Assembly (NCBI RefSeq): GCF_000496575.1
Contig: NZ_AYKT01000014.1
Location: 1 to 64,000 of the forward strand
DNA: 64,000 bases
Origin: Geobacillus thermodenitrificans subsp. thermodenitrificans DSM 465
GTDB taxonomy: Bacteria > Bacillota > Bacilli > Bacillales > Anoxybacillaceae
Direction of reading: 5' to 3'
Shown here: one piece after another, positions 46,485-54,101 of the stretch
How positions within the stretch are numbered: position 1 is the stretch's first letter
Layout of the letters: each line of letters starts with the position of its first letter
Made by a program: the position numbers and the translations under genes
Notes under the pieces: generated by a model
Seen by the model: the letters and a program-made list of their open reading frames with translations, nothing else
Database searches by the model: none
Told to the model about the DNA's origin: nothing

Positions 46485-47858
46485 GTGAACCGGGAGATGG
46501 AAACGCTTTTATCCATGTATGAGCAAATTCTCGAAATGATCGACCTTGGTGTTCATGCGGTCGACCAACAAGGAAAAACAGTCATTTACAACCGAAAAAT
46601 GCGGGACATTGAGGGAATGGACGTCGAGGATGTACTTGATAAGAACATTTTAGACGTCTTCCGCTTCCATCCGGAACAGCCGAGCACATTGCTTGAAGCG
46701 CTGCGCACCGGTGAAAGCATATTGAACAAGCAACAAACATACTTCAACAACAAAGGGCAAGCAGTGACAACGATCAATCAAACACATCCATTATGGAAAG
46801 ACGGATGCATCATCGGAGCGGTGGAAATCGCCAAAGACGTCACGAAATTCCGCAAGCTGATTGCCGAGCAGCACCAACGCGGAGAACTAAGCCGCTCACT
46901 GGCAGGCATCATCGTCCAAAGCGAAGCGATGCAAGCTGCGATTCGCCTAGCCCGCCATGCCGCCCGCTCGGAAGCCCCGGTACTGCTTATGGGTGAAAAA
47001 GGGACAGGAAAAGATTTGCTTGCTTCTTGCATTCATTACGAAAGTGAACGGCGCTTGAAACCATTTTTGGCGCAAACGTGTTTGTCGCTCCCGGACGATT
47101 GGATGGAAACGATGCTGTTTGGCAGCGAAGAAAACGGCGAGATCCAGCCTGGTTTGTTCGAACAAGCGGATGGGGGCACTGTGCTACTCGATGATGTCGA
47201 TTCGTTAAGCCTGCCGCTCCAACAAAAGCTCGTGCATTTCCTTCAGGAAAAACAGTTTACCCGCGTCCATGGCCATAAGCCCGTTCGTGCAGACGTCCGC
47301 CTTATCACCTCGACAAGCGGTGACCCGATTGACGCCGTCCAGACAGGAGAGTTGCTAAAATCGCTTTACTACCAGCTCGCGGTGCACTGTATCGTTTTGC
47401 CTCCATTGCGCGAGAGAAGAGAGGACATTTTGCCATTGGCCGACCATTTCATCCGCCAAGGCAATGAACGCTATGGCTTAAACGTGGAAGGACTTGCGGA
47501 TGACGTGCAAGAGGCGTTTCTCGCTTACGACTGGCCTGGCAACGTGCGCGAGCTAGAAACGGTGATCGATGAAACGTTGGAGATGATGGACGAGGGAGAA
47601 ACGATCACATTCGATCATCTTCCAGCTTCGTTCCGCATGAAACTTGCACCCGATGCACCGAAAACAGACTTTTTGTTTAATACAGAAGACATTCTGCCAC
47701 TCGAAAAATATATGGAGGAAGTCGAAATTTACTACATCCGCAAAGCGCTGCAACACCACGGCTTCAACATCACGAAAACCGCTAAAGCGCTTGGCTTAAG
47801 CCGGCAAAACTTGCAATACCGCATTCGCAAGTATCGGATTGATAAGGAATGGGGATGA
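46485..47858 (+). CDS. rocR: RocR-type regulator lacking the GAFTGA motif
   Basis: The 457-aa protein has a PAS-like sensor (MIDLGVHAVDQQGKTVIYN), a central AAA+ domain (Walker A GEKGTGKDLLA, Walker B-like GGTVLLDDVDSL, PPLRERREDILPLADHF) and a Fis-type HTH (NITKTAKALGLSRQNLQYRIRKY). Where activators of sigma-54 have GYEKGAFTGA, this protein reads FGSEENGEIQPGLFEQADGG, so the sigma-54 loop is missing, and the arginine fingers are replaced (LKSLYYQLAV). GTG 46485 follows AAAGGAGAGG. It probably controls rocE and rocA-rocD without sigma-54. Confidence 0.9.
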   Translation: MNREMETLLSMYEQILEMIDLGVHAVDQQGKTVIYNRKMRDIEGMDVEDVLDKNILDVFRFHPEQPSTLLEALRTGESILNKQQTYFNNKGQAVTTINQTHPLWKDGCIIGAVEIAKDVTKFRKLIAEQHQRGELSRSLAGIIVQSEAMQAAIRLARHAARSEAPVLLMGEKGTGKDLLASCIHYESERRLKPFLAQTCLSLPDDWMETMLFGSEENGEIQPGLFEQADGGTVLLDDVDSLSLPLQQKLVHFLQEKQFTRVHGHKPVRADVRLITSTSGDPIDAVQTGELLKSLYYQLAVHCIVLPPLRERREDILPLADHFIRQGNERYGLNVEGLADDVQEAFLAYDWPGNVRELETVIDETLEMMDEGETITFDHLPASFRMKLAPDAPKTDFLFNTEDILPLEKYMEEVEIYYIRKALQHHGFNITKTAKALGLSRQNLQYRIRKYRIDKEWG

Positions 47859-47897
47859 ACAGTAGGACAACGGAAAAAGAAACGGACGTCCAACAAA

Positions 47898-47944
47898 AAG
47901 CACACGTTCGGAGTGATTCCCATCTTTTCCGTAACGTGTGCTCC
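47898..47944. terminator. hairpin between rocR and doxX
   Basis: AGCACACGTT and AACGTGTGCT form a 10-bp perfect stem with a 24-base loop. Its position between convergent genes fits a terminator, though the T-tracts are weak. Confidence 0.5.
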
Positions 47945-47985
47945 AAAGTAAATTTCTAGTGAAGAAACAGGGAAATCTTGTCTTA

Positions 47986-48393
47986 TTAGTTCTTTGACGA
48001 TCCAAACCATTTATTATCCAAGGCGAATAGCTGGCTGCCGCTGAGGCAAAGGGCAATAGCTACAGACAATAAGACAACATCCAATTCATACCCTGCGGTT
48101 TGGCTATTGCCCATGAAACCGGCCGGCAGCTTGACAGTGAAGGTCGCGCCAGACATCACGAATGCAAGCAGCGCCGAAATAACTCTTGTTCCTAATCCTA
48201 CGATTAAGGCCACTTCCCCGGTCAATTCAATGAAGGCGACAACGTAACCGAGGAATCCGGCAACACCGATGCTTTCAAACCAACCGGCTACATTGCCAAG
48301 ACCCATTTGGAATTTGGCAACGCCGTGAATAAAGAACATCAACCCTAAAGTGACCCGCAAAATCAATAACGCCCATTTGTATTTTTGCGCCAT
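47986..48393 (-). CDS. DoxX-family membrane protein
   Basis: The 135-aa protein has four membrane helices: ALLILRVTLGLMFFIHGVAKF, VAFIELTGEVALIVGLGTRVISALLAFVM, and DVVLLSVAIALCLSGSQLFAL are visible. DoxX proteins associate with quinone or thiol redox systems. It lies 13 bases after the truncated flavin reductase gene, with which it was presumably co-transcribed before the insertion. It is an intact counterpart of the frameshifted gene at 32339. Confidence 0.9.
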   Translation of the reverse strand: MAQKYKWALLILRVTLGLMFFIHGVAKFQMGLGNVAGWFESIGVAGFLGYVVAFIELTGEVALIVGLGTRVISALLAFVMSGATFTVKLPAGFMGNSQTAGYELDVVLLSVAIALCLSGSQLFALDNKWFGSSKN

Positions 48394-48406
48394 TATTCGT
48401 TCGCCT

Positions 48407-48702
48407 TCATTTTATCGTACAGTTTTTAACGCTCCATAATAAAAGCTCATCAAGCATCACGTTGACTTGTTCCACTTGGAACGCCTGTGGCTTAAACACG
48501 GTTCCATTCTTGAAATCGGTAAACAACGACAATGTTGGATGTGTACGGACATCAACGATTTTTAGCTCACCGCAAATTCCACGCAAATGCTCAGCAGCGT
48601 GGGCTACGCCAGTCGAACCGTCACTGACAATTCCTGCTGCCTTGTTGTTCCAAGCTTCACGAGCCCAATCAAGCGCATTTTTAACGTAATTTCCGACAGA
48701 AG
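48407..48702 (-). pseudogene. 5'-truncated NADPH-dependent FMN reductase gene
   Basis: About 97 C-terminal residues remain: YVKNALDWAREAWNNKAAGI, VSDGSTGVAHAAEHLRGICG, ending WSVKNCTIK. This is the second half of a flavodoxin-like FMN reductase/azoreductase; the N-terminal FMN-binding half is missing. The break coincides with the start of the IS200/IS605 hairpin at 48703. The open frame that runs on to 48778 crosses into the IS and is not native. The conserved GSTGG reads GSTGV here, another sign of decay. Confidence 0.8.
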
Positions 48703-48827
48703 TCTCCCACCTCAAGGAATGGGAAGGGCGATAGCCCAATGAGTAGACGGGAGATGAATGTCGGTTGGCTTTAGCCAAAGGTTTTGATGTAATCAGTCTT
48801 AGGTATAAAAAAGGACTGATATATCAA

Positions 48828-49224
48828 TGAAATTGGATAGTAATAACCATTCAATGTTCTCTTTACATTACTATCTTGTATTCGTCGTGAAGGATCGCAG
48901 AGAAGTATTCACCGATGAAACACTCGATTTTCCAAAATATGTTTATTGAGATTGGAAGCCAATATCACATTACTTTGACAGAATGGAATCACGATAAAAA
49001 TCATGTTCACATCTTATTCAAAGCACATCCTAATTCTGAATGATCAACGTTCATCAATGCTTATAAGAGTGCAAGTTCTCGACTAATAAAGAAACATCTT
49101 CCTCATATCCGAAAAAACTATGGAAAGAGATGTTTTTTGGTCAAGAAGTTTTTGTCTGCTTACAACAGACGGCGCTCCAATCGAGGTCATAAGAAAATAC
49201 ATTGAAAATCAAGGTCAGAAGTGA
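48828..49224 (+). pseudogene. tnpA relic, IS200-type Y1 transposase
   Basis: ATG 48828 starts FSLHYYLVFVVKDRREVFTD, then the frame shifts near FPKYV(F)IEIGSQYHITLTEW, giving NHDKNHVHILFKAHPNSE and an in-frame stop, then SSRLIKKHLPHIRKNYGK and, after another shift, APIEVIRKYIENQGQK to TGA 49224. HVHILF is the HUH motif of Y1 transposases. At least two frameshifts and one stop make it inactive. A hairpin ATCAGTC/GACTGAT (about 48791-48819) covers the ribosome-binding AAAAAGGAC, as known for IS200 tnpA repression. Confidence 0.85.
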
Positions 49225-49229
49225 GGGGA

Positions 49230-49390
49230 TTGGATCTGACCAAGCAAAACAAAGCATTCAAATTTCGTTTGTATCCAAACAAAGAACAGAAAGAGTGATT
49301 GGAGAAAACGTGTGCTACCGCGAGCGTGACAAAAAGGAACAACTACTTCTCGAAATGGACGGCCCATGGCCGTTTGCCGGTTCGTTCTAA
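49230..49390 (+). pseudogene. tnpB relic, N-terminal fragment
   Basis: TTG 49230 begins LTKQNKAFKFRLYPNKEQKE, the usual N-terminus of IS605 TnpB, and stops at TGA 49296-49298. LEKTCATASV follows, resembling the next TnpB segment in degraded form. The remaining tnpB, including the RuvC domain and the omega-RNA region, is absent. Confidence 0.75.
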
Positions 49391-49563
49391 AAAAAACCGA
49401 TGACGCCGTTATTGCTGTTTGACTCCGTCGCACTGTTGCGGCGCACTACGAGCAAGAGATTGAACAAGTCAAAACAGCCGTCACTGCGAACACAAAACGA
49501 TTTTACCGTACACCCGATACACCTAACAGGCTATTGGATGATCCAGCGAAATCTATATCGAAC
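49391..49563. other. unassigned sequence after IS relic
   Basis: A short open stretch (HYEQEIEQVKTAVTANTKRF and on) is readable on the plus strand but has no start or ribosome-binding site. It may be debris of another gene; I do not recognise it. Confidence 0.3.
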
Positions 49564-49606
49564 CAAAAAGCCGAGGGCGCAACCTTTAGCCCCACTCGGC
49601 TTTATA
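49564..49606 (-). terminator. terminator of yoaT
   Basis: AAAGCCGAG and CTCGGCTTT form the outer stem with GGGC/GCCC inside; on the minus strand TTTTTGGTT follows. It lies directly after the yoaT stop. Confidence 0.75.
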
Positions 49607-49623
49607 TGTTGAGAAACGCATTT

Positions 49624-50505
49624 TCATTGTCCCGTCTGCAGCGCCTTTTGTTCATCATTGACGACGGTGCCGGCAGAAGCTCTTCCTTTCACTTGCTTTA
49701 ACGTTGCCACAATAAGAAAACTGACAATGACCAACAACACCCACGAGCTTACTTTCCCTATATGAACGAGACTCCACGCCTTTGCTTGGTTTGGATATTG
49801 CCAAGCACCAAAAAAGGTGGCAATGTTTTCAGCGATCCAGATGAAAAATCCGATCAGTAAAAACGAAAGGACGAGCGGCATCCGATAGCAAATTCCCCCC
49901 ACTTCATACACGACCCATGACCGCCAAAAAACGAGGATCACAAGGCCTGCTAACCACCATCGAACGTCCACCCAATAATGATGGGTAAAAAAGTTCAAGT
50001 AGATCGCCGCAGCCAGCGGAACGACCAACCAAAACGGCGGCCATCGCACAAGCTCCACTTTCATTCTTCTCCACGCCTGGCAAAGATAGCTCGCCACACT
50101 TGCATACATGAATCCGCTGTACAACGGCACGCCAAACAGTTTCGTATACCCTTCTTCCGGATATGCCCATGAACCCATACGCACCTTAAACAGCTCTAAT
50201 GCAAGCCCAATCAAGTGAAAGACAGTAATGACTTTGAGCTCATCCCGCGTTTCCAGCCCTGATCGCACCATCCACCATTGCATGAGCAGGCAAATGATGA
50301 GCAGCCAGTCATACCTCGGCAACAAAGGGAGCGGCGCGAGTTTCGTCAGCGCCAATGAGGCAAAAATAACAACCGGAAACACGCAAGACAACGCCTGCGC
50401 CCAACCGAAGCGAATGAGCTGCACAAACGCTTTGATCAGCCACGATTTTCTGCAAAACTGGCGCACCCGGACTATCATCAGGCAAAACGGTGGGCATTCG
50501 TTCAC
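49624..50505 (-). CDS. yoaT: DUF817-family membrane protein (YoaT)
   Basis: The 293-aa protein (start not certain) has about eight membrane helices and DUF817 landmarks GLALELFKVRMGSWAYPEEGY, GVPLYSGFMYASVASYLCQAWRR, NFFTHHYWVDVRWWLA and IWIAENIATFFGAWQYPNQ. Possible starts are TTG 50532, GTG 50505 (GAGGT just upstream, used here) and ATG 50478. Order yoaS-yozG-yoaT is the same as in B. subtilis. Histidine and acidic residues within membrane segments suggest an enzymatic or transport role; function unknown. Confidence 0.85.
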   Translation of the reverse strand: MNECPPFCLMIVRVRQFCRKSWLIKAFVQLIRFGWAQALSCVFPVVIFASLALTKLAPLPLLPRYDWLLIICLLMQWWMVRSGLETRDELKVITVFHLIGLALELFKVRMGSWAYPEEGYTKLFGVPLYSGFMYASVASYLCQAWRRMKVELVRWPPFWLVVPLAAAIYLNFFTHHYWVDVRWWLAGLVILVFWRSWVVYEVGGICYRMPLVLSFLLIGFFIWIAENIATFFGAWQYPNQAKAWSLVHIGKVSSWVLLVIVSFLIVATLKQVKGRASAGTVVNDEQKALQTGQ

Positions 50506-50548
50506 CGCTACCTCGTGTTTCTCCCCTTTCAAGCCGTCTCCTCCCTAC

Positions 50549-50773
50549 TCACGGATTTGACTCCCCTTCCTCGCTTCGATACTCCAAAATGTCCCCGGGC
50601 TGACAGTCAAGCGCCTTGCAAATGGCTTCTAACGTCGAAAAGCGGATGGCCTTCGCTTTTCCGTTTTTCAAGATCGACAGATTTGCCATCGTGATCCCTA
50701 CTTTCTCTGACAACTCCGTGACGCTCATCTTCCGCTTGGCCAACATGACATCAAGATTCACAATAATCGGCAT
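50549..50773 (-). CDS. yozG: XRE-family transcriptional regulator YozG
   Basis: The 74-aa protein is a single Cro/CI helix-turn-helix (KMSVTELSEKVGITMANLSI, STLEAICKALDCQPGDIL). ATG 50773 follows GAGGTGG. It lies between yoaS and yoaT, with ten bases to yoaS, so the three are one operon that it probably controls. YozG-type regulators are paired with DUF2975 membrane proteins throughout Firmicutes. Confidence 0.88.
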   Translation of the reverse strand: MPIIVNLDVMLAKRKMSVTELSEKVGITMANLSILKNGKAKAIRFSTLEAICKALDCQPGDILEYRSEEGESNP

Positions 50774-50783
50774 GTCATCCACC

Positions 50784-51263
50784 TCAAATGGTCAACTCAT
50801 TTTCCTGTTTGATTTCAATCGCTTGTTGAAGCAGCTTTTGTAACACCGCGGCAAAGACGGCGATCACCAGCGAAGCAAACGGCACCAACAACCCAACGAA
50901 AATGACACCCGGGGCGTCATCCTTTTCGGCAAAAAGATAAAACAGCGGCAAGGCAAGCATGTGCAGCCCACAGATGACAACAGCGCAATATTTGATTGCC
51001 TTCAACGCCTTCACCGACCGTTCAGAGAACGCGCTATTTTGATCAATATACGTTAATAGCTGAAACGCCTGATAGAGCGCAAAATAAAACGGCAACGCGG
51101 ACGTATCAAACACAAGATAAACGAAATACTTGATCCAAGGAAACTTCGGCAACAACTTGACCGCCACATCCCCAAGCACAGGCACCAAAAATATGCACAA
51201 CGCAAGAACGGGAAGACCAATCAACACAACAGCCACTTTCAAAAAAATTGTTTCTCGTTTCAC
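50784..51263 (-). CDS. yoaS: DUF2975 membrane protein (YoaS)
   Basis: The approximately 159-aa protein has four hydrophobic segments (FLKVAVVLIGLPVLALCIFLVP, LPFYFALYQAFQLLTYI, IKYCAVVICGLHMLALPLFYL, VIFVGLLVPFASLVIAVFAAVL) with the DUF2975 motif YIDQNSAFSERSVKALKAIKY. GTG 51263 (MKRETIFLK after initiation) is preferred over GTG 51272 because it matches the B. subtilis YoaS start and GAGGT spacing. First gene of the operon. Confidence 0.85.
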   Translation of the reverse strand: MKRETIFLKVAVVLIGLPVLALCIFLVPVLGDVAVKLLPKFPWIKYFVYLVFDTSALPFYFALYQAFQLLTYIDQNSAFSERSVKALKAIKYCAVVICGLHMLALPLFYLFAEKDDAPGVIFVGLLVPFASLVIAVFAAVLQKLLQQAIEIKQENELTI

Positions 51264-51295
51264 CACGAGCACCTCACTGATTTGTTTTTGATTTT

Positions 51296-51345
51296 ATTTT
51301 AATCATTCATTTATCGTTTTTCAATAAATAATTATCGAATTTAAT
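51296..51345 (-). promoter_or_regulatory. promoter of the yoaS-yozG-yoaT operon
   Basis: TTGAAA (51319-51324) and TAAAAT (51296-51301) are 17 bases apart on the minus strand. A direct repeat CGATAA-n-T (two copies, 21 bases apart, one overlapping the spacer) could be the operator for YozG. Confidence 0.65.
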
Positions 51346-51389
51346 TATATTTTTGCTGTGAAACATGATAAAAACAAAGAGCATTCCCC

Positions 51390-51645
51390 TTGCAGAAGAA
51401 CGCTCCGTTACAAACGTTGATGATTCTCGCAAAAAAACAGCCCTTCTTCCATCAAGTACGGGGGCTTAACGGTCGAGGAATTGCTTCTTATGGTCGCTTT
51501 CTATATCAAAAAGGTTTCGGGCGCTTAACCAAAAAAGATGACAAAAGCATTGACTGGGCGTTTGTGGTTTGGGTACAACGTTATGTGAATTGCAATGGGG
51601 CTTGCACAGAAAGAGAATGGATCTCATGGAGAAGCAACTGATATC
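51390..51645 (+). pseudogene. relic of a FecE-type siderophore ABC ATPase
   Basis: The readable stretch SYGRFLYQKGFGRLTKKDDKSIDWA matches SYGRFPYQRGFGRLTKKDYEAIDWA of the intact ATPase encoded at 36918-37718, preceded by ILAKKQPFF (compare LAKKMAILPQ). After a deletion and shift, ATTGCAATGGGGCTTGCACA still reads IAMGLAQ, the end of the ABC signature. Walker A, most of the signature helix and Walker B are gone. It lies near an importer that lacks its own ATPase, though on the opposite strand. Confidence 0.8.
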
Positions 51646-51665
51646 CGATTGAAAAAATAATAATA

Positions 51666-51700
51666 AGGGCTCAGCCCTTCCTATCCGAGCCCTTTTTGTT
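51666..51700 (+). terminator. terminator after the ATPase relic
   Basis: GGGCTC (51668-51673) and GAGCCC (51688-51693) pair, followed by TTTTTGTTTG; probably the old terminator of the decayed gene. Confidence 0.65.
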
Positions 51701-51788
51701 TGCCACCTCGAATGACATGAATCTTTTTACTGTCTAATGTGTGAAATTGAGATAAACATTTGATGCAACCTAAGGACGAAACAATTCG

Positions 51789-52652
51789 TTATACGCTGTT
51801 TCTCGATACAAATCGTAGAGCTCGGCTGATGAGGGCTGGCAATACCGTGACATGCCCTTCCCCGGCAAATTCCTGAAACTCCACATATACCCCAAAATCA
51901 GCGAAGGCGGAAAGGCGTTCTGCCAGTTCTTCAGCATGAGCGTTAATTCGGCTTTTGTGGCTTCTTTCCAACTCTCCAGCCGCCAAAAGTACGTCAACGT
52001 TGAGCGTTTCTTGTTTGATACGAGCAACAAAACGTTGTTCTGCTTCAAGCAACAGCTGTTTACTCCAGTGAATCGAAGGACTTCCGGCAATATACGTTCT
52101 GAAAGCCGTCGGCTTCGTAAAAAGCACCTGCAAAACAAAGAGGCCACCGAGGGAATGGCCAAAAATGGCCTGCTTCGTCCGATCGATTGGCAATTCTCGC
52201 TCTATTTCAGGCTTCAGTTCTGTTTCAATAAACTCCAAAAAAGCCTCTGCTCCTCCCATTTCCGGCCATGCGGTTCCATCTGGACGAACAAGTAATCCGC
52301 TTTCCGGAACAGACATAGTAAAATCGTAAAAACGAGCAGGAGAAAATGGCTTTTCAGTTGGATAACCAATACCAACAATCACCGCAGGAACAACTCCTGT
52401 GCGATCAGGACGTCCTGCCTGCACACGCATCGCTTCCACCATCGTCCCAAATACCGAATTGGCATCAAGTACATAAATCACTGGAAATCCCAAAGGAGGT
52501 GGATCCGCATCAGGTTGTGCGACAAAAATCCGATATTCACGATTCCGATAGCTAGAATACATCACTCGCTGCTTCGTTCGCGGAATCGTGAATTCACTAA
52601 CGCCTGCTGTATGAACAGCTGAAGAACATAACTCCTCTTTTTTAGAACCCAC
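51789..52652 (-). CDS. siderophore trilactone esterase, YbbA/IroE-like
   Basis: The 287-aa alpha/beta hydrolase has nucleophile Ser167 in FGHSLGG and a histidine in GEGHVTVLP near residue 271. Its length and motifs fit the YbbA/IroE/Fes-D group that hydrolyses catecholate trilactones such as enterobactin or bacillibactin, and YbbA lies in the B. subtilis feu operon. GTG 52652 follows AGGAGGG. It is the last gene of the uptake operon. No signal peptide: it acts in the cytosol on the imported ferric complex. Confidence 0.82.
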   Translation of the reverse strand: MGSKKEELCSSAVHTAGVSEFTIPRTKQRVMYSSYRNREYRIFVAQPDADPPPLGFPVIYVLDANSVFGTMVEAMRVQAGRPDRTGVVPAVIVGIGYPTEKPFSPARFYDFTMSVPESGLLVRPDGTAWPEMGGAEAFLEFIETELKPEIERELPIDRTKQAIFGHSLGGLFVLQVLFTKPTAFRTYIAGSPSIHWSKQLLLEAEQRFVARIKQETLNVDVLLAAGELERSHKSRINAHAEELAERLSAFADFGVYVEFQEFAGEGHVTVLPALISRALRFVSRNSV

Positions 52653-52695
52653 CCCGACTCCCTCCTTCCTTTCTCATCAAATCATCAGTCACCTT

Positions 52696-53475
52696 CTACG
52701 ACTTCCTTGATGTGTCTGAATATAACCACTTCACTGCGTTCGGAAATCGTCTAATAAAAAAAGGGCGAGCATGAGGAGTCCCCTCCTCTATAACCAATTT
52801 GAGTCTTTTATTGTTTCGCTGTTGATTCATTAATATCGCATAGGCTGCTTTTGTTCTCGAAACCATTTCTCGTTGCACATTTTGCTTTTCAATGCCCTCT
52901 ATGCTTCCTACATCCATATAAATCTTTACCTCAGGGGCAACGATATGCGACTCCATGAAATGAAGAAACCCTTCATACCAAAATGAACCTGAAAGACAGC
53001 CAATTTTGCCAAATACATGCGGATATAAATAAGCCGCATACATTGAGATAAGGCCTCCAAGCGAAGCCCCTATCAATCCCGTTTGCTGCTGATGTCCATC
53101 TGGTTGGTAGGAAGCATCGATATATGGTTTCAGTTCTTCGACGAGAAAGGCAAGATAATGTGAGCCCTTTCCGCCAAAATCGGCAAACCGTTCAGATAGC
53201 GCCTTCGCATGCCACGGTGTATATTCATCCAATCGGTTCTTTGTCTCAATCCCCACAAATAAAAGCTCGGGAAGCTCCCCGCGAGCAAACATAAGCTCAA
53301 TCTGAACTAGAGCATCGCTTTGAGAGGGATCAAACAAATATCCTCCATCCTGAACATAGACAACTGGATATCGACTAGCGCCTTTGACATAAGAGGGAGG
53401 AAGATAAATCAACAGCTTTCTCCCCCTCCAACTCTCCGTCGCCAATGTTCCCCGAATATGGCCTTCCTTTAACAT
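52696..53475 (-). CDS. siderophore trilactone hydrolase, BesA/YuiI-like
   Basis: The 259-aa esterase-D-type hydrolase has nucleophile Ser138 in LIGASLGGLISMY, the oxyanion-region VVYVQDGGYLFD and RLDEYTPWHA typical of BesA (YuiI), the bacillibactin trilactone hydrolase. ATG 53475 has GAGG at proper spacing; TTG 53505, which would overlap the nitroreductase gene by 14 bases, has no such signal. It releases iron from the imported complex by opening the lactone. A second, related esterase follows. Confidence 0.82.
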   Translation of the reverse strand: MLKEGHIRGTLATESWRGRKLLIYLPPSYVKGASRYPVVYVQDGGYLFDPSQSDALVQIELMFARGELPELLFVGIETKNRLDEYTPWHAKALSERFADFGGKGSHYLAFLVEELKPYIDASYQPDGHQQQTGLIGASLGGLISMYAAYLYPHVFGKIGCLSGSFWYEGFLHFMESHIVAPEVKIYMDVGSIEGIEKQNVQREMVSRTKAAYAILMNQQRNNKRLKLVIEEGTPHARPFFIRRFPNAVKWLYSDTSRKS

Positions 53476-53491
53476 ATGACAAACCTCGGCC

Positions 53492-54058
53492 TCATGCTTG
53501 GTCAAAAATCATCGTTAATTGCGAAGCTGGAATACGCGACCGAGCAGGTGGAATTTGGGCAGGATAGCCGATATGGAGATTGCCAACCACTTTCTCTTTG
53601 GGCTGAATCTCCATCGCTTCTCGAAAAATAGGATCATGCAACCATCCAGGTGTCTTCCACACCATGCCGATCCCTTTTTCCCATGCAAGCAGACCAAAAT
53701 TATGGATCACACAACTTGTTGATGCATAATCTTCTTCTCTAACTACCTCATTAGGGTTCTCTCTCATCACTACCGTTAAAATCATCGGAACAGACATGAT
53801 TTTATCGTAAAATTTTTGACCGATTTCCTGCTTTTTTAATGGATCCTCTTCTTTGTTTTCTTTGATTTTCCGCACGGCATCAGCAATTTTTTTAAGGCCT
53901 TCTCCATATGTTAAAATGAACCGCCAGGGCTGAGTCAGACGGTGATTAGGAACCCAAACAGCTGTATCAAGCATCTCCATGACAAGCTCAGGTGATACAG
54001 GACGATCTTCAAATAGATGAACAGAACGACGCTCCCGCAATAATTGGCTCAGCTCCAT
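53492..54058 (-). CDS. nitroreductase-family flavoprotein
   Basis: The 188-aa protein has nitroreductase landmarks: ERRSVHLFEDRPVSPELV (FMN-binding Arg-Arg-Ser), APNH-equivalent VPNHRLTQPWRFILT, and a C-terminal NLHIGYPAQIPPARSR. FMN-dependent NAD(P)H oxidoreductase activity is expected. It lies 43 bases downstream of the permease gene and just before the esterases inside the siderophore uptake operon, which suggests a role in reducing the ferric siderophore or released iron. Confidence 0.88.
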   Translation of the reverse strand: MELSQLLRERRSVHLFEDRPVSPELVMEMLDTAVWVPNHRLTQPWRFILTYGEGLKKIADAVRKIKENKEEDPLKKQEIGQKFYDKIMSVPMILTVVMRENPNEVVREEDYASTSCVIHNFGLLAWEKGIGMVWKTPGWLHDPIFREAMEIQPKEKVVGNLHIGYPAQIPPARSRIPASQLTMIFDQA

Positions 54059-54101
54059 AAGTCACCCTCCATTTTTCAGTTTTCGAGATGTCTCTTGTCT
54101 C

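Larger units (their letters stand above)
48703..49390 (+). mobile_element. degenerate IS200/IS605-family element
   Basis: A subterminal imperfect hairpin (TCTCCCACCT at 48703-48712 with AGACGGGAGA at 48745-48754, inner GGGC/GCCC) is followed by a broken tnpA (48828-49224) and the start of tnpB (49230 on). It has inserted into the flavin reductase gene. The right end and most of tnpB are lost; no clear boundary could be set after about 49390. Confidence 0.8.
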
